DNA of 31,845 nt from Alphaproteobacteria bacterium (GTDB lineage: Bacteria; Pseudomonadota; Alphaproteobacteria; Rickettsiales; VGDC01): contig VGDC01000001.1 of the NCBI GenBank assembly GCA_016869895.1, positions 1-31,845 of the forward strand, read 5' to 3'. How positions within the stretch are numbered: position 1 is the stretch's first letter; each line of letters begins with the position of its first letter. The position numbers were made by a program, and so were the translations under genes. The notes under the pieces are model-generated. The model did no database searches, was not told the origin of the DNA, and was given only the letters and a program-made list of their open reading frames with translations. Below, in pieces: positions 1-7,770 of the stretch.

Positions 1-387
1 GAGTTTTACCGTGTCGCGGATGAGGTCAAGCACCGCGTCCTGCGTCATCTTGAACTGGTATTTCAGATGGATATCGCTGGTGGACATGAAGGTGTGAATG
101 CGGCCTTGGCGCGCGGGCTTGATGGCCTCTGCGGCGCGTTCGATGTCGATGGCTTTTGCGCGGGCGAGCGAGCAGACGACGGCGCGTTTGGTCACTTCGG
201 CGATGGCTTTCACGGCCTCGAAATCACCTTGGGATGCGATGGCGAAACCCGCTTCGATGACGTCCACGCCCATGTTGTCGAGCACTTCCGCGACGAGGAG
301 TTTCTCCTCGCGGGTCATGGACATACCGGGGGACTGTTCACCATCACGCAGGGTGGTATCAAAAATGACAATGCGGTTCTTGCTCAT
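1..387 (-). CDS. leuA: 2-isopropylmalate synthase, N-terminal part (partial)
   Basis: First committed step of leucine synthesis: condenses acetyl-CoA with 2-oxoisovalerate in the cytosol. The 129 visible residues start with MSKNRIVIFDTTLRDGEQSP, the N-terminal DRE-TIM metallolyase signature (R-D-G-E-Q binds the metal and 2-oxoacid). They continue through GVDVIEAGF and the HTFMSTSDIH segment, which holds metal/substrate-site residues. The rest lies beyond the left edge of the window. The ATG at 387 is chosen because the family signature begins immediately after it; an ATG 8 nt upstream is out of frame and stops within four codons. It lies downstream of ilvC on the same strand, so leucine and valine/isoleucine genes are clustered. 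The 255-nt gap to ilvC contains hairpins, so leuA may have its own promoter. No leucine-rich leader peptide was seen. Confidence 0.95.
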   Translation of the reverse strand, partial: MSKNRIVIFDTTLRDGEQSPGMSMTREEKLLVAEVLDNMGVDVIEAGFAIASQGDFEAVKAIAEVTKRAVVCSLARAKAIDIERAAEAIKPARQGRIHTFMSTSDIHLKYQFKMTQDAVLDLIRDTVKL

Positions 388-499
388 ACATCCATCTCGT
401 TTTGCTCGTTGTTTTCGCCTGCCTTTTTGGCATTTTTTATTGCGGGTAGCTTAGGGTTTTACGCTTAAAAAGCAAGTGAATTAGCAGCCCGAAACAAGG

Positions 500-523
500 A
501 AGGGCGGTCAGAAGACCGCCCTT
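500..523 (-). terminator. Hairpin after ilvC, probable terminator
   Basis: A perfect 10-bp stem (500-509 with 514-523) encloses a 4-nt loop. Read on the minus strand it lies about 120 nt past the ilvC stop and is followed by CCTTGTTTC, a modest U-rich tract. It probably ends the ilvBNC transcript before leuA. The T tract is weak, so termination may be partial. Its core is shared with a second palindrome at 558-573. Confidence 0.5.
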
Positions 524-557
524 GCCGAGTAGTAGGATGGTGATTGTGGGCGTTGGT

Positions 558-573
558 GCGGTCAGCAGACCGC
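558..573. repeat. Small palindrome, copy of a repeated hairpin motif
   Basis: GCGGTC-AGCA-GACCGC forms a 6-bp stem with a 4-nt loop between ilvC and the 500-523 hairpin. The core GTCAG(A/C)AGAC occurs here, in the 500-523 hairpin, and again in an imperfect palindrome at 6071-6092 between serB and degP. This suggests a small dispersed palindromic element placed at gene ends. Confidence 0.45.
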
Positions 574-642
574 GTGAGCCATCAGCCCGCGAAGCGGCGC
601 GCCATTGAGAAATCAGGAGATTTCGCAGGGCGCAATCAAAGC

Positions 643-1662
643 TTAATTCTTGCTCTGATCCACCAGCTTGTTCGCGCCGATCCAGGGCATCATCGCGCGC
701 AGGCGGGTGCCGACTTCCTCGATGGGATGCTCGGCCTGCAAGCGGCGGGTGGCCTTGAAGGCGGGGAAGCCCGCTTTATTGTCGGTCACGAAATCACGCA
801 CGAATTTGCCGGACTGGATGTCATGCAGCACGCGCTTCATCTCTTTCTTGGTCTCTTCGGTGATGATGCGTGGACCGGTGACATAATCGCCGTATTCCGC
901 GGTGTTGGAGATGGAATAGCGCATGTTCGCGATGCCGCCTTCATAGAGCAGATCGACGATGAGTTTCAACTCATGCAAGCACTCGAAATAGGCCATTTCA
1001 GGCGCGTATCCCGCTTCGGTGAGGGTCTCGAAACCCGCCTGCACCAGCGCGACCGTACCGCCGCAAAGGACGGCCTGTTCGCCGAAGAGGTCGGTTTCGC
1101 ATTCTTCGCGGAAGGTCGTTTCGATGATGCCGGAACGGCCACCGCCCACGCCGGAAGCATAAGAAAGCGCGATGTCGAGTGCCTGACCCGATGGGTTCTG
1201 GTGCACGGCCACGAGGCAAGGAACGCCGCCGCCTTTGACGTATTCGCCGCGCACGGTGTGGCCGGGGCCTTTCGGTGCGATCATGTACACATCCAAATCA
1301 GCGCGGGGTTCGATGAGGCCGAAGTGCACGTTCAAGCCATGGGCGAAGGCCAGAGCCGCGCCCTGACGCAGGTTCGGCGCGAGTTCATTCTTATACAGGT
1401 CGGCCTGCAATTCATCGGGAACGAGCACCATGACCACATCCGCCCATTTCGCGGCGTCGGACGCGCTGATGACGTCGAAGCCAGCGGCTTGCGCTTTGGC
1501 GACGGAGGGCGAACCCTGACGCAGACCGATTTTCAGGTCTTTGATGCCGGAATCGCGCAGGTTCGCAGCGTGTGCATGACCCTGGCTGCCGAAGCCGATG
1601 ATGGCGACTTTCTTGGATTTGATGAGGTTCAGGTCGGCATCCTGATCGTAGTAAACGCGCAT
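643..1662 (-). CDS. ilvC: Ketol-acid reductoisomerase (NADP+)
   Basis: Second common step of valine and isoleucine synthesis: Mg2+-dependent alkyl migration and NADPH reduction of 2-acetolactate or 2-aceto-2-hydroxybutyrate. The 339-residue length fits class I (short) KARI. Visible landmarks are the Rossmann motif GFGSQGHAHA (residues 23-32), DVVMVLVPDE, and the acidic metal-site region around ETTFREECETDLFGEQ. The ATG at 1662 is preceded by AAGGAG at good spacing and begins the canonical MRVYYD; the reading frame extends 33 codons further upstream but that stretch overlaps ilvN and is not conserved in type. It is the third gene of the ilvB-ilvN-ilvC run, 34 nt after ilvN, so co-transcription is likely. 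Confidence 0.97.
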   Translation of the reverse strand: MRVYYDQDADLNLIKSKKVAIIGFGSQGHAHAANLRDSGIKDLKIGLRQGSPSVAKAQAAGFDVISASDAAKWADVVMVLVPDELQADLYKNELAPNLRQGAALAFAHGLNVHFGLIEPRADLDVYMIAPKGPGHTVRGEYVKGGGVPCLVAVHQNPSGQALDIALSYASGVGGGRSGIIETTFREECETDLFGEQAVLCGGTVALVQAGFETLTEAGYAPEMAYFECLHELKLIVDLLYEGGIANMRYSISNTAEYGDYVTGPRIITEETKKEMKRVLHDIQSGKFVRDFVTDNKAGFPAFKATRRLQAEHPIEEVGTRLRAMMPWIGANKLVDQSKN

Positions 1663-1696
1663 TAGGTAGTGCTCCTTGGGGGTGTAATTAAATGCA

Positions 1697-2260
1697 TTAA
1701 GATGAAGTGAATTTCTTTTTATCGCGCAGGTTCGACGGGCCACGGGACACCGCGACCACACCCGTGCGGGCGATGTTGATGAGTCCCAGCGGGCGCATCA
1801 TTTCGATGAACGTGTCGATTTTCTCGCATTCTCCGGTGATTTCGAAGATGAACGACTGGGTGGTGATGTCCACCACACGGGCGCGGAAGATGTCGGCGAT
1901 GCGCAGTGCTTCCACGCGTTTCGCGCCGCTTGAGCGCACCTTGATAAGTGCCAATTCGCGCTCGACATATTTGCATTCCATGGTCAGGTCATAGACCGAA
2001 TGCACGGGGATGAGGCGTTCCAGCTGCGCCTTGATCTGGCCGATGATCATGTCATCACCGGTGGTGACGACGGTGATACGCGAGACGCGTTCCTTCGCAT
2101 CCACCTCGGCCACGGTCAGGCTTTCGATGTTGTAGCCGCGCGCGGCGAACAGCGCGATGACCCGCGCCAGCACGCCCGTTTCGTTCTCCACCATGGCGGA
2201 GATGATATGGCGGTGGGCATTGGGTTTGTGGGTGGTTTCGCTGTAGACGATATCGTTCAT
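1697..2260 (-). CDS. ilvN: Acetolactate synthase small (regulatory) subunit
   Basis: Regulatory subunit of acetohydroxyacid synthase; it activates the large subunit and carries valine feedback inhibition. The 187-residue protein has an N-terminal ACT domain (HIISAMVENETGVLARVIALF, then GYNIESLTVAEV) and the usual C-terminal regulatory domain (FIFEITGECEKIDTFIEMMRPLGL, ending near RTGVVAVSRG). The extra polar N-terminus before HIISAMVEN (about 17 residues) is short and unremarkable. It lies 11 nt after ilvB and 34 nt before ilvC, which indicates a single operon. The name ilvN or ilvH depends on convention; the family is clear. Confidence 0.95.
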   Translation of the reverse strand: MNDIVYSETTHKPNAHRHIISAMVENETGVLARVIALFAARGYNIESLTVAEVDAKERVSRITVVTTGDDMIIGQIKAQLERLIPVHSVYDLTMECKYVERELALIKVRSSGAKRVEALRIADIFRARVVDITTQSFIFEITGECEKIDTFIEMMRPLGLINIARTGVVAVSRGPSNLRDKKKFTSS

Positions 2261-2271
2261 GTGCGTTCCCC

Positions 2272-4113
2272 TTAAACCTGATCGCGGTCGAGTTTGAGTG
2301 CGGTGGCCTTCTTCTTCGACAGGCCGGGGTGCAGCACCAGTTCGTTATGCGCTGCGCCTGCGGGAATCATGGGATACACGTTCTCGGCGGGATCGACGCG
2401 GATGTCCAGCAGCACCGCGCCGTCATAATCCAGCGCGGCTTTGATGGATTTATCCAGCTCGGCGACCTTGTCCACATACATGCCCTTGATGCCGAATGCC
2501 TCTGCGAGTGGCGCGAAATCAGGCAGGGAATCCATGTAGGATTCGGAATAGCGGCTGCCGTGGAACATCTCCTGCCACTGGCGCACCATGCCCATATAGC
2601 GGTTGTTCAGCAGGAAGATTTTCACGGGCAGGCGATACTGCACGGCAGTGGAAATCTCTTGGATGTTCATCATCAGCGAAGCCTCACCCGTCACGCAGAC
2701 CACGAGGGCTTTCGGGTGTGCCACCTGCACGCCGAGCGCGGCGGGAAGGCCATAACCCATGGTGCCGAGACCACCGGAGGACATCCAGCGGTTCGGCTCT
2801 CTGAATTGCAGGAACTGCGCCGCCCACATCTGGTGCTGACCGACATCGGTGGTGATGTAGCGGTCGGCTTTCGCGGTCAGTGCTTCCAAACGCTCAAGCG
2901 CGTACTGCGGCTTGATGACCTTGTCGGTCTTCTCATAGTAATGGCTGAGCTTGGCGCGCCAGCCGTCCACCTGTTTCCACCAGTTGGCCAGTGCGCGTTT
3001 GTCGGGCGTGTTGCGCTTCTCTTTCCACGCCTTGGCCATCTGCGCGACCACTGCGCCCGCATCACCCACCAGCGGAATATCCACCCGCACGTTCTTGTTG
3101 ATGGAGGAGGGGTCGATATCCACATGGATTTTCTTGGAGTTCGGCGAGAAGCCATCCAGACGACCGGTGATGCGGTCATCGAAACGCGCGCCGATGCAGA
3201 TCATCACATCGCATTCCGCCATGCACATATTGGCTTCCAGCGTGCCGTGCATTCCCAGCATGCCTAAGTATTGTGGGTCGTTTTCGGGGAATGCACCCAA
3301 GCCCATCAACGTTGCGGTGACAGGATAACCCGTTTCGCGGATGAATTTGGTGGTCGCGGCGCAGGCTTTCGGGCCGGAATTGATGATGCCGCCGCCGATG
3401 TAGAACACGGGGCGTTTCGCGCCAGCCATCAGTTCCACCGCGCGTTTCACAGCGGTTTCATTGGCTTCAACGGGCGGGTTATAGGTCGTGCGGGTGAACT
3501 TCGTTTTGCCTTCGTATGGCACGGCGATGTTCATCAGGTTCTTGGGAATGTCGATGACCACGGGGCCGGGGCGACCCGTGCGCGCGATGTGGAAGGCATC
3601 ATGCAGCCCGGGGCCGATTTCTTCCGTGGCTTTGACAAGGCGGTTGTATTTCGTGCAAGTGCGGGTGATGCCCGTGGTGTCGGCTTCTTGGAACGCGTCC
3701 GAGCCGATCATATGGGTGGGCACCTGTCCGGTGATGCAGACCATGGGGATGCTGTCGAGCATCGCGTCCGTCAGTCCGGTGACGGCGTTCGTCGCGCCGG
3801 GGCCGGAGGTCACCAGCACCACGCCGACCTTGCCGGTGGAACGGGCATAGCCCTCTGCCGCATGGGTCGCCGCCTGTTCATGGCGCACGAGCACATGGCG
3901 GATGCGGTTCTGGCGGAAGAGCGCGTCATAGATGGGGAGCACTGCGCCGCCGGGGTATCCGAAGACCACTTCCACGCCTTGGTCGGCAAGTGCCTGCACG
4001 ATAATGTCGGCGCCGAGCATCGGCTCGTTCCGGCGGGGTGCGGCAGCTTTCACAGCAGCGGGCTTTTTAGCGGCGGTTTTTGCGGGGGTCTTTTTCTTGG
4101 CGGCAGCGGTCAT
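2272..4113 (-). CDS. ilvB: Acetolactate synthase large (catalytic) subunit
   Basis: Thiamine-diphosphate enzyme that condenses two pyruvates, or pyruvate with 2-oxobutyrate, at the head of branched-chain amino acid synthesis. The 613 residues show the N-terminal TPP-binding domain (VEVVFGYPGGAVLPIYDAL; catalytic Glu in VRHEQAATHAAEGYAR), the central domain (YIGGGI) and the C-terminal TPP domain. The TPP motif reads TGEASLMMN...FLLNN, with Glu where Asp is commoner. Odd feature: about 28 residues rich in Lys, Ala and Pro precede the conserved domain, resembling a histone-H1-type tail. The ATG at 4113 has GAGG 8 nt upstream, so the tail is probably translated. A strong-looking promoter lies about 30 nt upstream. 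Members of the family may be called ilvI or ilvG. Confidence 0.96.
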   Translation of the reverse strand: MTAAAKKKTPAKTAAKKPAAVKAAAPRRNEPMLGADIIVQALADQGVEVVFGYPGGAVLPIYDALFRQNRIRHVLVRHEQAATHAAEGYARSTGKVGVVLVTSGPGATNAVTGLTDAMLDSIPMVCITGQVPTHMIGSDAFQEADTTGITRTCTKYNRLVKATEEIGPGLHDAFHIARTGRPGPVVIDIPKNLMNIAVPYEGKTKFTRTTYNPPVEANETAVKRAVELMAGAKRPVFYIGGGIINSGPKACAATTKFIRETGYPVTATLMGLGAFPENDPQYLGMLGMHGTLEANMCMAECDVMICIGARFDDRITGRLDGFSPNSKKIHVDIDPSSINKNVRVDIPLVGDAGAVVAQMAKAWKEKRNTPDKRALANWWKQVDGWRAKLSHYYEKTDKVIKPQYALERLEALTAKADRYITTDVGQHQMWAAQFLQFREPNRWMSSGGLGTMGYGLPAALGVQVAHPKALVVCVTGEASLMMNIQEISTAVQYRLPVKIFLLNNRYMGMVRQWQEMFHGSRYSESYMDSLPDFAPLAEAFGIKGMYVDKVAELDKSIKAALDYDGAVLLDIRVDPAENVYPMIPAGAAHNELVLHPGLSKKKATALKLDRDQV

Positions 4114-4144
4114 GGGGGCATCCTCAGGGGCTTAAGGATGACCG

Positions 4145-4173
4145 AATCTAGTGAAACCGCCGCCTTCGGTCAA
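4145..4173 (-). promoter_or_regulatory. Sigma70-type promoter of the ilvB-ilvN-ilvC operon
   Basis: On the minus strand TTGACC (4168-4173) and TAGATT (4145-4150) are separated by exactly 17 nt. The predicted start near 4138 leaves a leader of only about 25 nt before the ilvB ATG, too short for a classical peptide-coupled attenuator. Control would therefore have to act at the promoter or on enzyme activity. Confidence 0.6.
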
Positions 4174-4191
4174 CCACAAACCTGTGGATAA
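4174..4191 (-). promoter_or_regulatory. DnaA-box match and overlapping inverted repeat upstream of ilvB promoter
   Basis: Positions 4183-4191 read TTATCCACA on the minus strand, a perfect match to the consensus DnaA box. It overlaps an inverted repeat CCACA-AACC-TGTGG (4174-4187) that abuts the -35 element. It could be an operator for DnaA or another regulator. A single 9-mer match can arise by chance. Confidence 0.3.
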
Positions 4192-4199
4192 GTACGATT

Positions 4200-5105
4200 T
4201 TATACGAGGTTAGGGAATTGGGAATCAAAGCCATCGTAAGGGTATGTAATGAGGGTCGCATCGGGGAACTGGTTGCGCATCCACGTGAGCTGGCGTTTGG
4301 CGTAATTCCGCGTGGCCTGCTGCGCCTTTGCGAGGGCTTCTTCCCGCGTGGATTCCCCACGAAGATACGCCGCCAGTTCGGGCACACCTACGGCGCGCAG
4401 TGCGGGAAGCGAACTGGGCAGATTGCGGTTCAGCAGGGCTTGCAGCTCGTCGAGCGCGCCGTTCTCCATCATCTGTTGCAGCCGTGCATCGCAGCGTGCA
4501 TACAGCAATTCTCGTGGCAAATTCAGTCCAAAAAGATGGAATTCCGCTTCAGGAATGGGCGATTCCGGCGTGGTTTCTTGCCAGAGCGAGAGGGGTCTTT
4601 GTGTTTCCATGAACACTTCATAGGCACGGGCGAGCCGCTGTGTATCCCCCTCTTTCAACCGTGCGGAAATGGCAGGGTCGGCTTCTGCCAGCCGCGCGCG
4701 GATTTCCTCCAGCGGCATCGCCCGCACGCGCTCGCGCACTTCAGGGGAGATTTCGGGGATGGGCGAGAACCCTTGGGTCAATGCTTTGATATACATCCCC
4801 GTGCCGCCGACCACGATGGGCAGACTGCCTGCTTGCCAGCAACGGCGGATTTCGCGGGCGGCATCCTCTGCCCAACTGGCGGCGGAGGCGGGCGTGGCGG
4901 GGTCGATATAGCCATATAACACATGCGGTGCTTGTGCCATCTCCTCGGCAGTCGGCGCGGCGGTGAGGATGGGTAATCCTGCGTAGGCCTGCATGGAATC
5001 GGCGTTGATGACCGTGCCGCCGCGTTTCACCGCCAAATCCAACGCCAGAGCGGATTTGCCGCTGGCGGTGGCTCCATAGATGACGATGACACTGGATGCG
5101 GGCAT
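4200..5105 (-). CDS. miaA: tRNA dimethylallyltransferase
   Basis: Transfers a dimethylallyl group to N6 of A37 in tRNAs that read UNN codons, which supports anticodon pairing and frame maintenance. The 301-residue length is normal. The P-loop GATASGKS (11-18) is followed by the NADSMQAYAGLPILTAAPT segment (DSxQ-type catalytic Asp), VVGGTGMYIKAL (the glycine-rich tRNA/prenyl site), and a C-terminal RNYAKRQLTWMRNQ motif typical of the family. The gene diverges from serB with only 45 nt between start codons, and its stop is 86 nt before the ilvB start, with the ilv promoter lying in that gap. Confidence 0.96.
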   Translation of the reverse strand: MPASSVIVIYGATASGKSALALDLAVKRGGTVINADSMQAYAGLPILTAAPTAEEMAQAPHVLYGYIDPATPASAASWAEDAAREIRRCWQAGSLPIVVGGTGMYIKALTQGFSPIPEISPEVRERVRAMPLEEIRARLAEADPAISARLKEGDTQRLARAYEVFMETQRPLSLWQETTPESPIPEAEFHLFGLNLPRELLYARCDARLQQMMENGALDELQALLNRNLPSSLPALRAVGVPELAAYLRGESTREEALAKAQQATRNYAKRQLTWMRNQFPDATLITYPYDGFDSQFPNLV

Positions 5106-5150
5106 GGTTATCTGTTAAAAAGCGGCTTCATTTTTCAAAAAGAGGGTGCT

Positions 5151-6053
5151 ATGGCCTCCGAGATTCCTACCCACGTTATCACATTGGTCGCTTTGCCGTC
5201 ACAGGGAAAAACGCTGACGCAAGGCGCGTTGGATGCCGCCTGTGATGCTGCCGCTGCGGCGGGCTTCACCCCCACCAAACCCCTTTGGCTGGAAGCGGGC
5301 GAGGCGGCGGATATCGGGCTGTATGCCAATGGCGGCACGAGCATTGCCATAGATGAAGCGGGGGTGGATGCCATTCTCCAGCCGCTCGACGGTTTCCGTC
5401 ATCGCCGTTTGCTGGTGAGCGATATGGATTCCACCATCATCCAGCAGGAATGCATCGACGAGCTGGCCGATGAACTCGGACTGAAACCGCAGGTCTCGGA
5501 AATCACCGAACGCGCCATGAACGGCGAGCTGGATTTCAAAGCCGCGCTGCGCGAGCGTGTTGCTTTGCTGAAAGGTTTGGAAGTCGCCGCGTTGGAGCGG
5601 GTCTATACGGACCGCATCACCCTCATGCCCGGCGCGAAGACGCTGGTGCAGACCATGCGCGAAGACGGTGCGCAGTGCCTCCTCGTTTCCGGTGGATTCA
5701 CCTATTTCACCGAGCGCGTGCGTCGCGCCGTGGGCTTCCACGCCGACCACGCCAACACGCTGAACCTGCATGCGGGCGCGCTCGACGGCACGGTGCTGGA
5801 GCCGATATTGGACAAGGAATCGAAGCTGGCTTCGCTGAAAGGCGCGGCAGCGCAGATGGGCATTCCGCTGGAAGCGACCCTTGCGCTGGGCGATGGCGCG
5901 AATGACCTGCCGATGCTGCAAGCGGCGGGGTTGGGCATCGCCTATCACGCCAAACCCTCCGTGCGCGCGGCGGCCAAAGCCTGCATCGATCATGGCGACC
6001 TCACCGTCGCGCTCTTCGCGCAAGGGTATCGCCGCAGCGATTGGGTAGAATAA
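5151..6053 (+). CDS. serB: Phosphoserine phosphatase
   Basis: Last step of serine synthesis: hydrolyses phosphoserine. The 300-residue protein has a poorly conserved N-terminal regulatory-type region (about 1-80) followed by a complete HAD phosphatase: motif I DMDST (nucleophile Asp91, acid Asp93), motif II LLVSGGFTYF, a motif III lysine near LDKESKLASL, and motif IV ALGDGANDLPML. Capping-domain residues ECIDELADELG are also present. The ATG at 5151 follows AGAGGGTGCT. It is transcribed alone and runs toward convergent degP, with an imperfect palindrome between the two. Confidence 0.96.
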   Translation: MASEIPTHVITLVALPSQGKTLTQGALDAACDAAAAAGFTPTKPLWLEAGEAADIGLYANGGTSIAIDEAGVDAILQPLDGFRHRRLLVSDMDSTIIQQECIDELADELGLKPQVSEITERAMNGELDFKAALRERVALLKGLEVAALERVYTDRITLMPGAKTLVQTMREDGAQCLLVSGGFTYFTERVRRAVGFHADHANTLNLHAGALDGTVLEPILDKESKLASLKGAAAQMGIPLEATLALGDGANDLPMLQAAGLGIAYHAKPSVRAAAKACIDHGDLTVALFAQGYRRSDWVE

Positions 6054-6070
6054 GAGAGGTAAAGTATGGT

Positions 6071-6092
6071 GGCGCAGTCAGCAGACCTCGCC
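6071..6092. repeat. Imperfect palindrome between serB and degP, third copy of the GTCAGCAGAC motif
   Basis: A 9-position stem with two mismatches closes on an AGCA loop in the convergent serB-degP gap. The core GTCAGCAGAC matches the loops of the two hairpins downstream of ilvC. It may work as a bidirectional transcription stop, but no long T tract flanks it. Confidence 0.4.
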
Positions 6093-6108
6093 TTCCTACT
6101 TCATCGCC

Positions 6109-7560
6109 TCATTCAACCTTCGCGTCAGTCGGAATGGTCACGAAGGAGTTGTTGCCCGAACGCCAGACACGCAGCAACACATGCTTGCGCCCTGCCTTCT
6201 TGGCGGATTCGATGGCTTTCTTGTATTCTGCCAGTGAAGCCACATCCGCGCCGTTCACCTGCTGCACCACATCGCCGAAATTCAGGCCTTGTTTGGCGGC
6301 TTCGCTCTCGGCTTTCAGCTCCACGATGACCAGACCTTTCACATCCTCCGGCAGCGCGAATTTCTTGCGCAGCGGCGCGTCGATGGGCGCGATGCTCATC
6401 CCCGCGACCGAATAGGTCTCCATGTCCTGCTTCTCGATTTTCTGGCCTTTGTCGTCTTCCTTCACGGCGACGGTCTCTTCCTTCAATTCACCGAGGGTGA
6501 CGGGGATTTTGGTCTCCTTGCCATTACGCAGCACGGTCAGCTGCACCTTCGCGCCGATCTTGCTTTCGGCGACCATCCGCGGCAGGAAGCGCATCTCGGC
6601 GATGTCCTTGCCATCGAATTTGGTGATGACATCGCCCGTCACGATGCCTGCTTTCGCGGCAGGGCCTTCGGCGTTCACATCCGCCACCAGCGCGCCGTTG
6701 GTGTTCTTCAGGCCGAGGCTATCGGCGATTTCAGGGGTCACGGGCTGGATGGTCACGCCCAGCCAGCCACGGAAGGTGCGGCCATGCTCCTTCAGCTGCG
6801 CGATGACCGATTTGGCCAGCGTCGCAGGCACGGCGAAGCCGATGCCGATGCTGCCGCCCGTGGGCGAGAAGATGGCGGTGTTGATGCCGATGACTTCGCC
6901 TTTCAGGTTGAACAACGGGCCGCCGCTGTTGCCACGGTTGATGGAGGCATCCGTCTGGATGAAATCATCGAAAGGCCCTGCATTGATGTTGCGCGCGCGG
7001 GCGGAGATGATACCCGCCGTCACCGTGCCGCCGAGGCCGAAGGGGTTGCCCACCGCGATGACCCAATCACCCACGCGGGCGGTGTCGGAATCACCGAAGC
7101 TTACAGCGGGCAGGGGCTTCTCGGTCTTCACTTTCAGCAGCGCGATGTCCGTCTTCGGGTCATGGCCGACGATCTCCGCATCCAATTTCGTGTTGTCGCT
7201 CAGGGTCACATGCACTTCCGTGGCATCGGCGATGACATGGTTATTGGTGACGATGTAGCCCGTGGGGTCGATGATGAAACCCGAACCGAGGGATTGCACA
7301 TCGCGCTCCTGAGGCATAGGCGTCGCGCCGGGGGGCATCATGCGTTCAAGGAACTGGCGGAGCTGTTCGTCGTTCTCCAGCCCTTCGATGCTCGGCACGC
7401 CAGCGCGTCCTTTCACCTTCTGGGTGGTGGAGATGTTCACGACCGCAGGGGTCATGGTCTCCACCTGATCGGCGAAGGATTCGGGGGCGGGTGCGGCGAC
7501 TGCGGCAAGCGGAGTGGACACACACAGCAGTGCGGCGGCGACGAGAAGCGAGCGTTTCAT
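6109..7560 (-). CDS. degP: Periplasmic Do/HtrA-family serine protease with two PDZ domains
   Basis: Protease and chaperone for misfolded envelope proteins. The ATG at 7560 is preferred: it has GGGAG upstream and starts a clear Sec signal peptide (MKRSLLVAAALLCVSTPLAA, cleavage after AVAAPA). The frame remains open 40 codons further upstream, but that part is not signal-like. The trypsin-like triad is visible as His108 (TNNHVI), Asp138 (PKTDIALL) and Ser212 (NRGNSGGP). Two PDZ domains follow (FRGWLGVTIQ to about 370, and VKGLVIVEL to the end). The 483-residue length fits DegP/MucD. It lies downstream of hflK-hflC on the same strand, a frequent alphaproteobacterial arrangement linking membrane and periplasmic quality control. 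The 210-nt gap to hflC may hold its own promoter; I could not identify one convincingly. Confidence 0.95.
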   Translation of the reverse strand: MKRSLLVAAALLCVSTPLAAVAAPAPESFADQVETMTPAVVNISTTQKVKGRAGVPSIEGLENDEQLRQFLERMMPPGATPMPQERDVQSLGSGFIIDPTGYIVTNNHVIADATEVHVTLSDNTKLDAEIVGHDPKTDIALLKVKTEKPLPAVSFGDSDTARVGDWVIAVGNPFGLGGTVTAGIISARARNINAGPFDDFIQTDASINRGNSGGPLFNLKGEVIGINTAIFSPTGGSIGIGFAVPATLAKSVIAQLKEHGRTFRGWLGVTIQPVTPEIADSLGLKNTNGALVADVNAEGPAAKAGIVTGDVITKFDGKDIAEMRFLPRMVAESKIGAKVQLTVLRNGKETKIPVTLGELKEETVAVKEDDKGQKIEKQDMETYSVAGMSIAPIDAPLRKKFALPEDVKGLVIVELKAESEAAKQGLNFGDVVQQVNGADVASLAEYKKAIESAKKAGRKHVLLRVWRSGNNSFVTIPTDAKVE

Positions 7561-7770
7561 AGGATGTGACTCCCTAGGCGGTGGTTTGTCGGATGACATA
7601 CGTCGAACATTCTTCATTTTGCCGTGCGCTTCGTTATCCTTCGGATTCGCCATGCTCATGTATGGATATACACTCCGCATGGCTCACCTCGGCTGCCTAG
7701 CGCACAACAAAAGCAAACATGTTCTAACCGACACATAATCCTCCTCGGAGGACATTTCAAGACGGAAGAC

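Noticed and set aside
418..440. TGCC-TTTTT-GGCA followed by six T on the plus strand
   Set aside because: A four-base stem, and no plus-strand gene ends there; more likely the AT-rich leader of leuA.
388..480. Leucine leader peptide or attenuator ahead of leuA
   Set aside because: The only short frame there has no leucine codons and runs into leuA; no competing stems found.
544..1665. 373-codon plus-strand frame opposite ilvC
   Set aside because: The minus strand is an unmistakable ketol-acid reductoisomerase; the plus product has only low-complexity His/Gly/Asp content.
7561..7680. 40-codon upstream extension of degP
   Set aside because: The signal peptide starts at the ATG at 7560 with GGGAG upstream; the extension would bury it.
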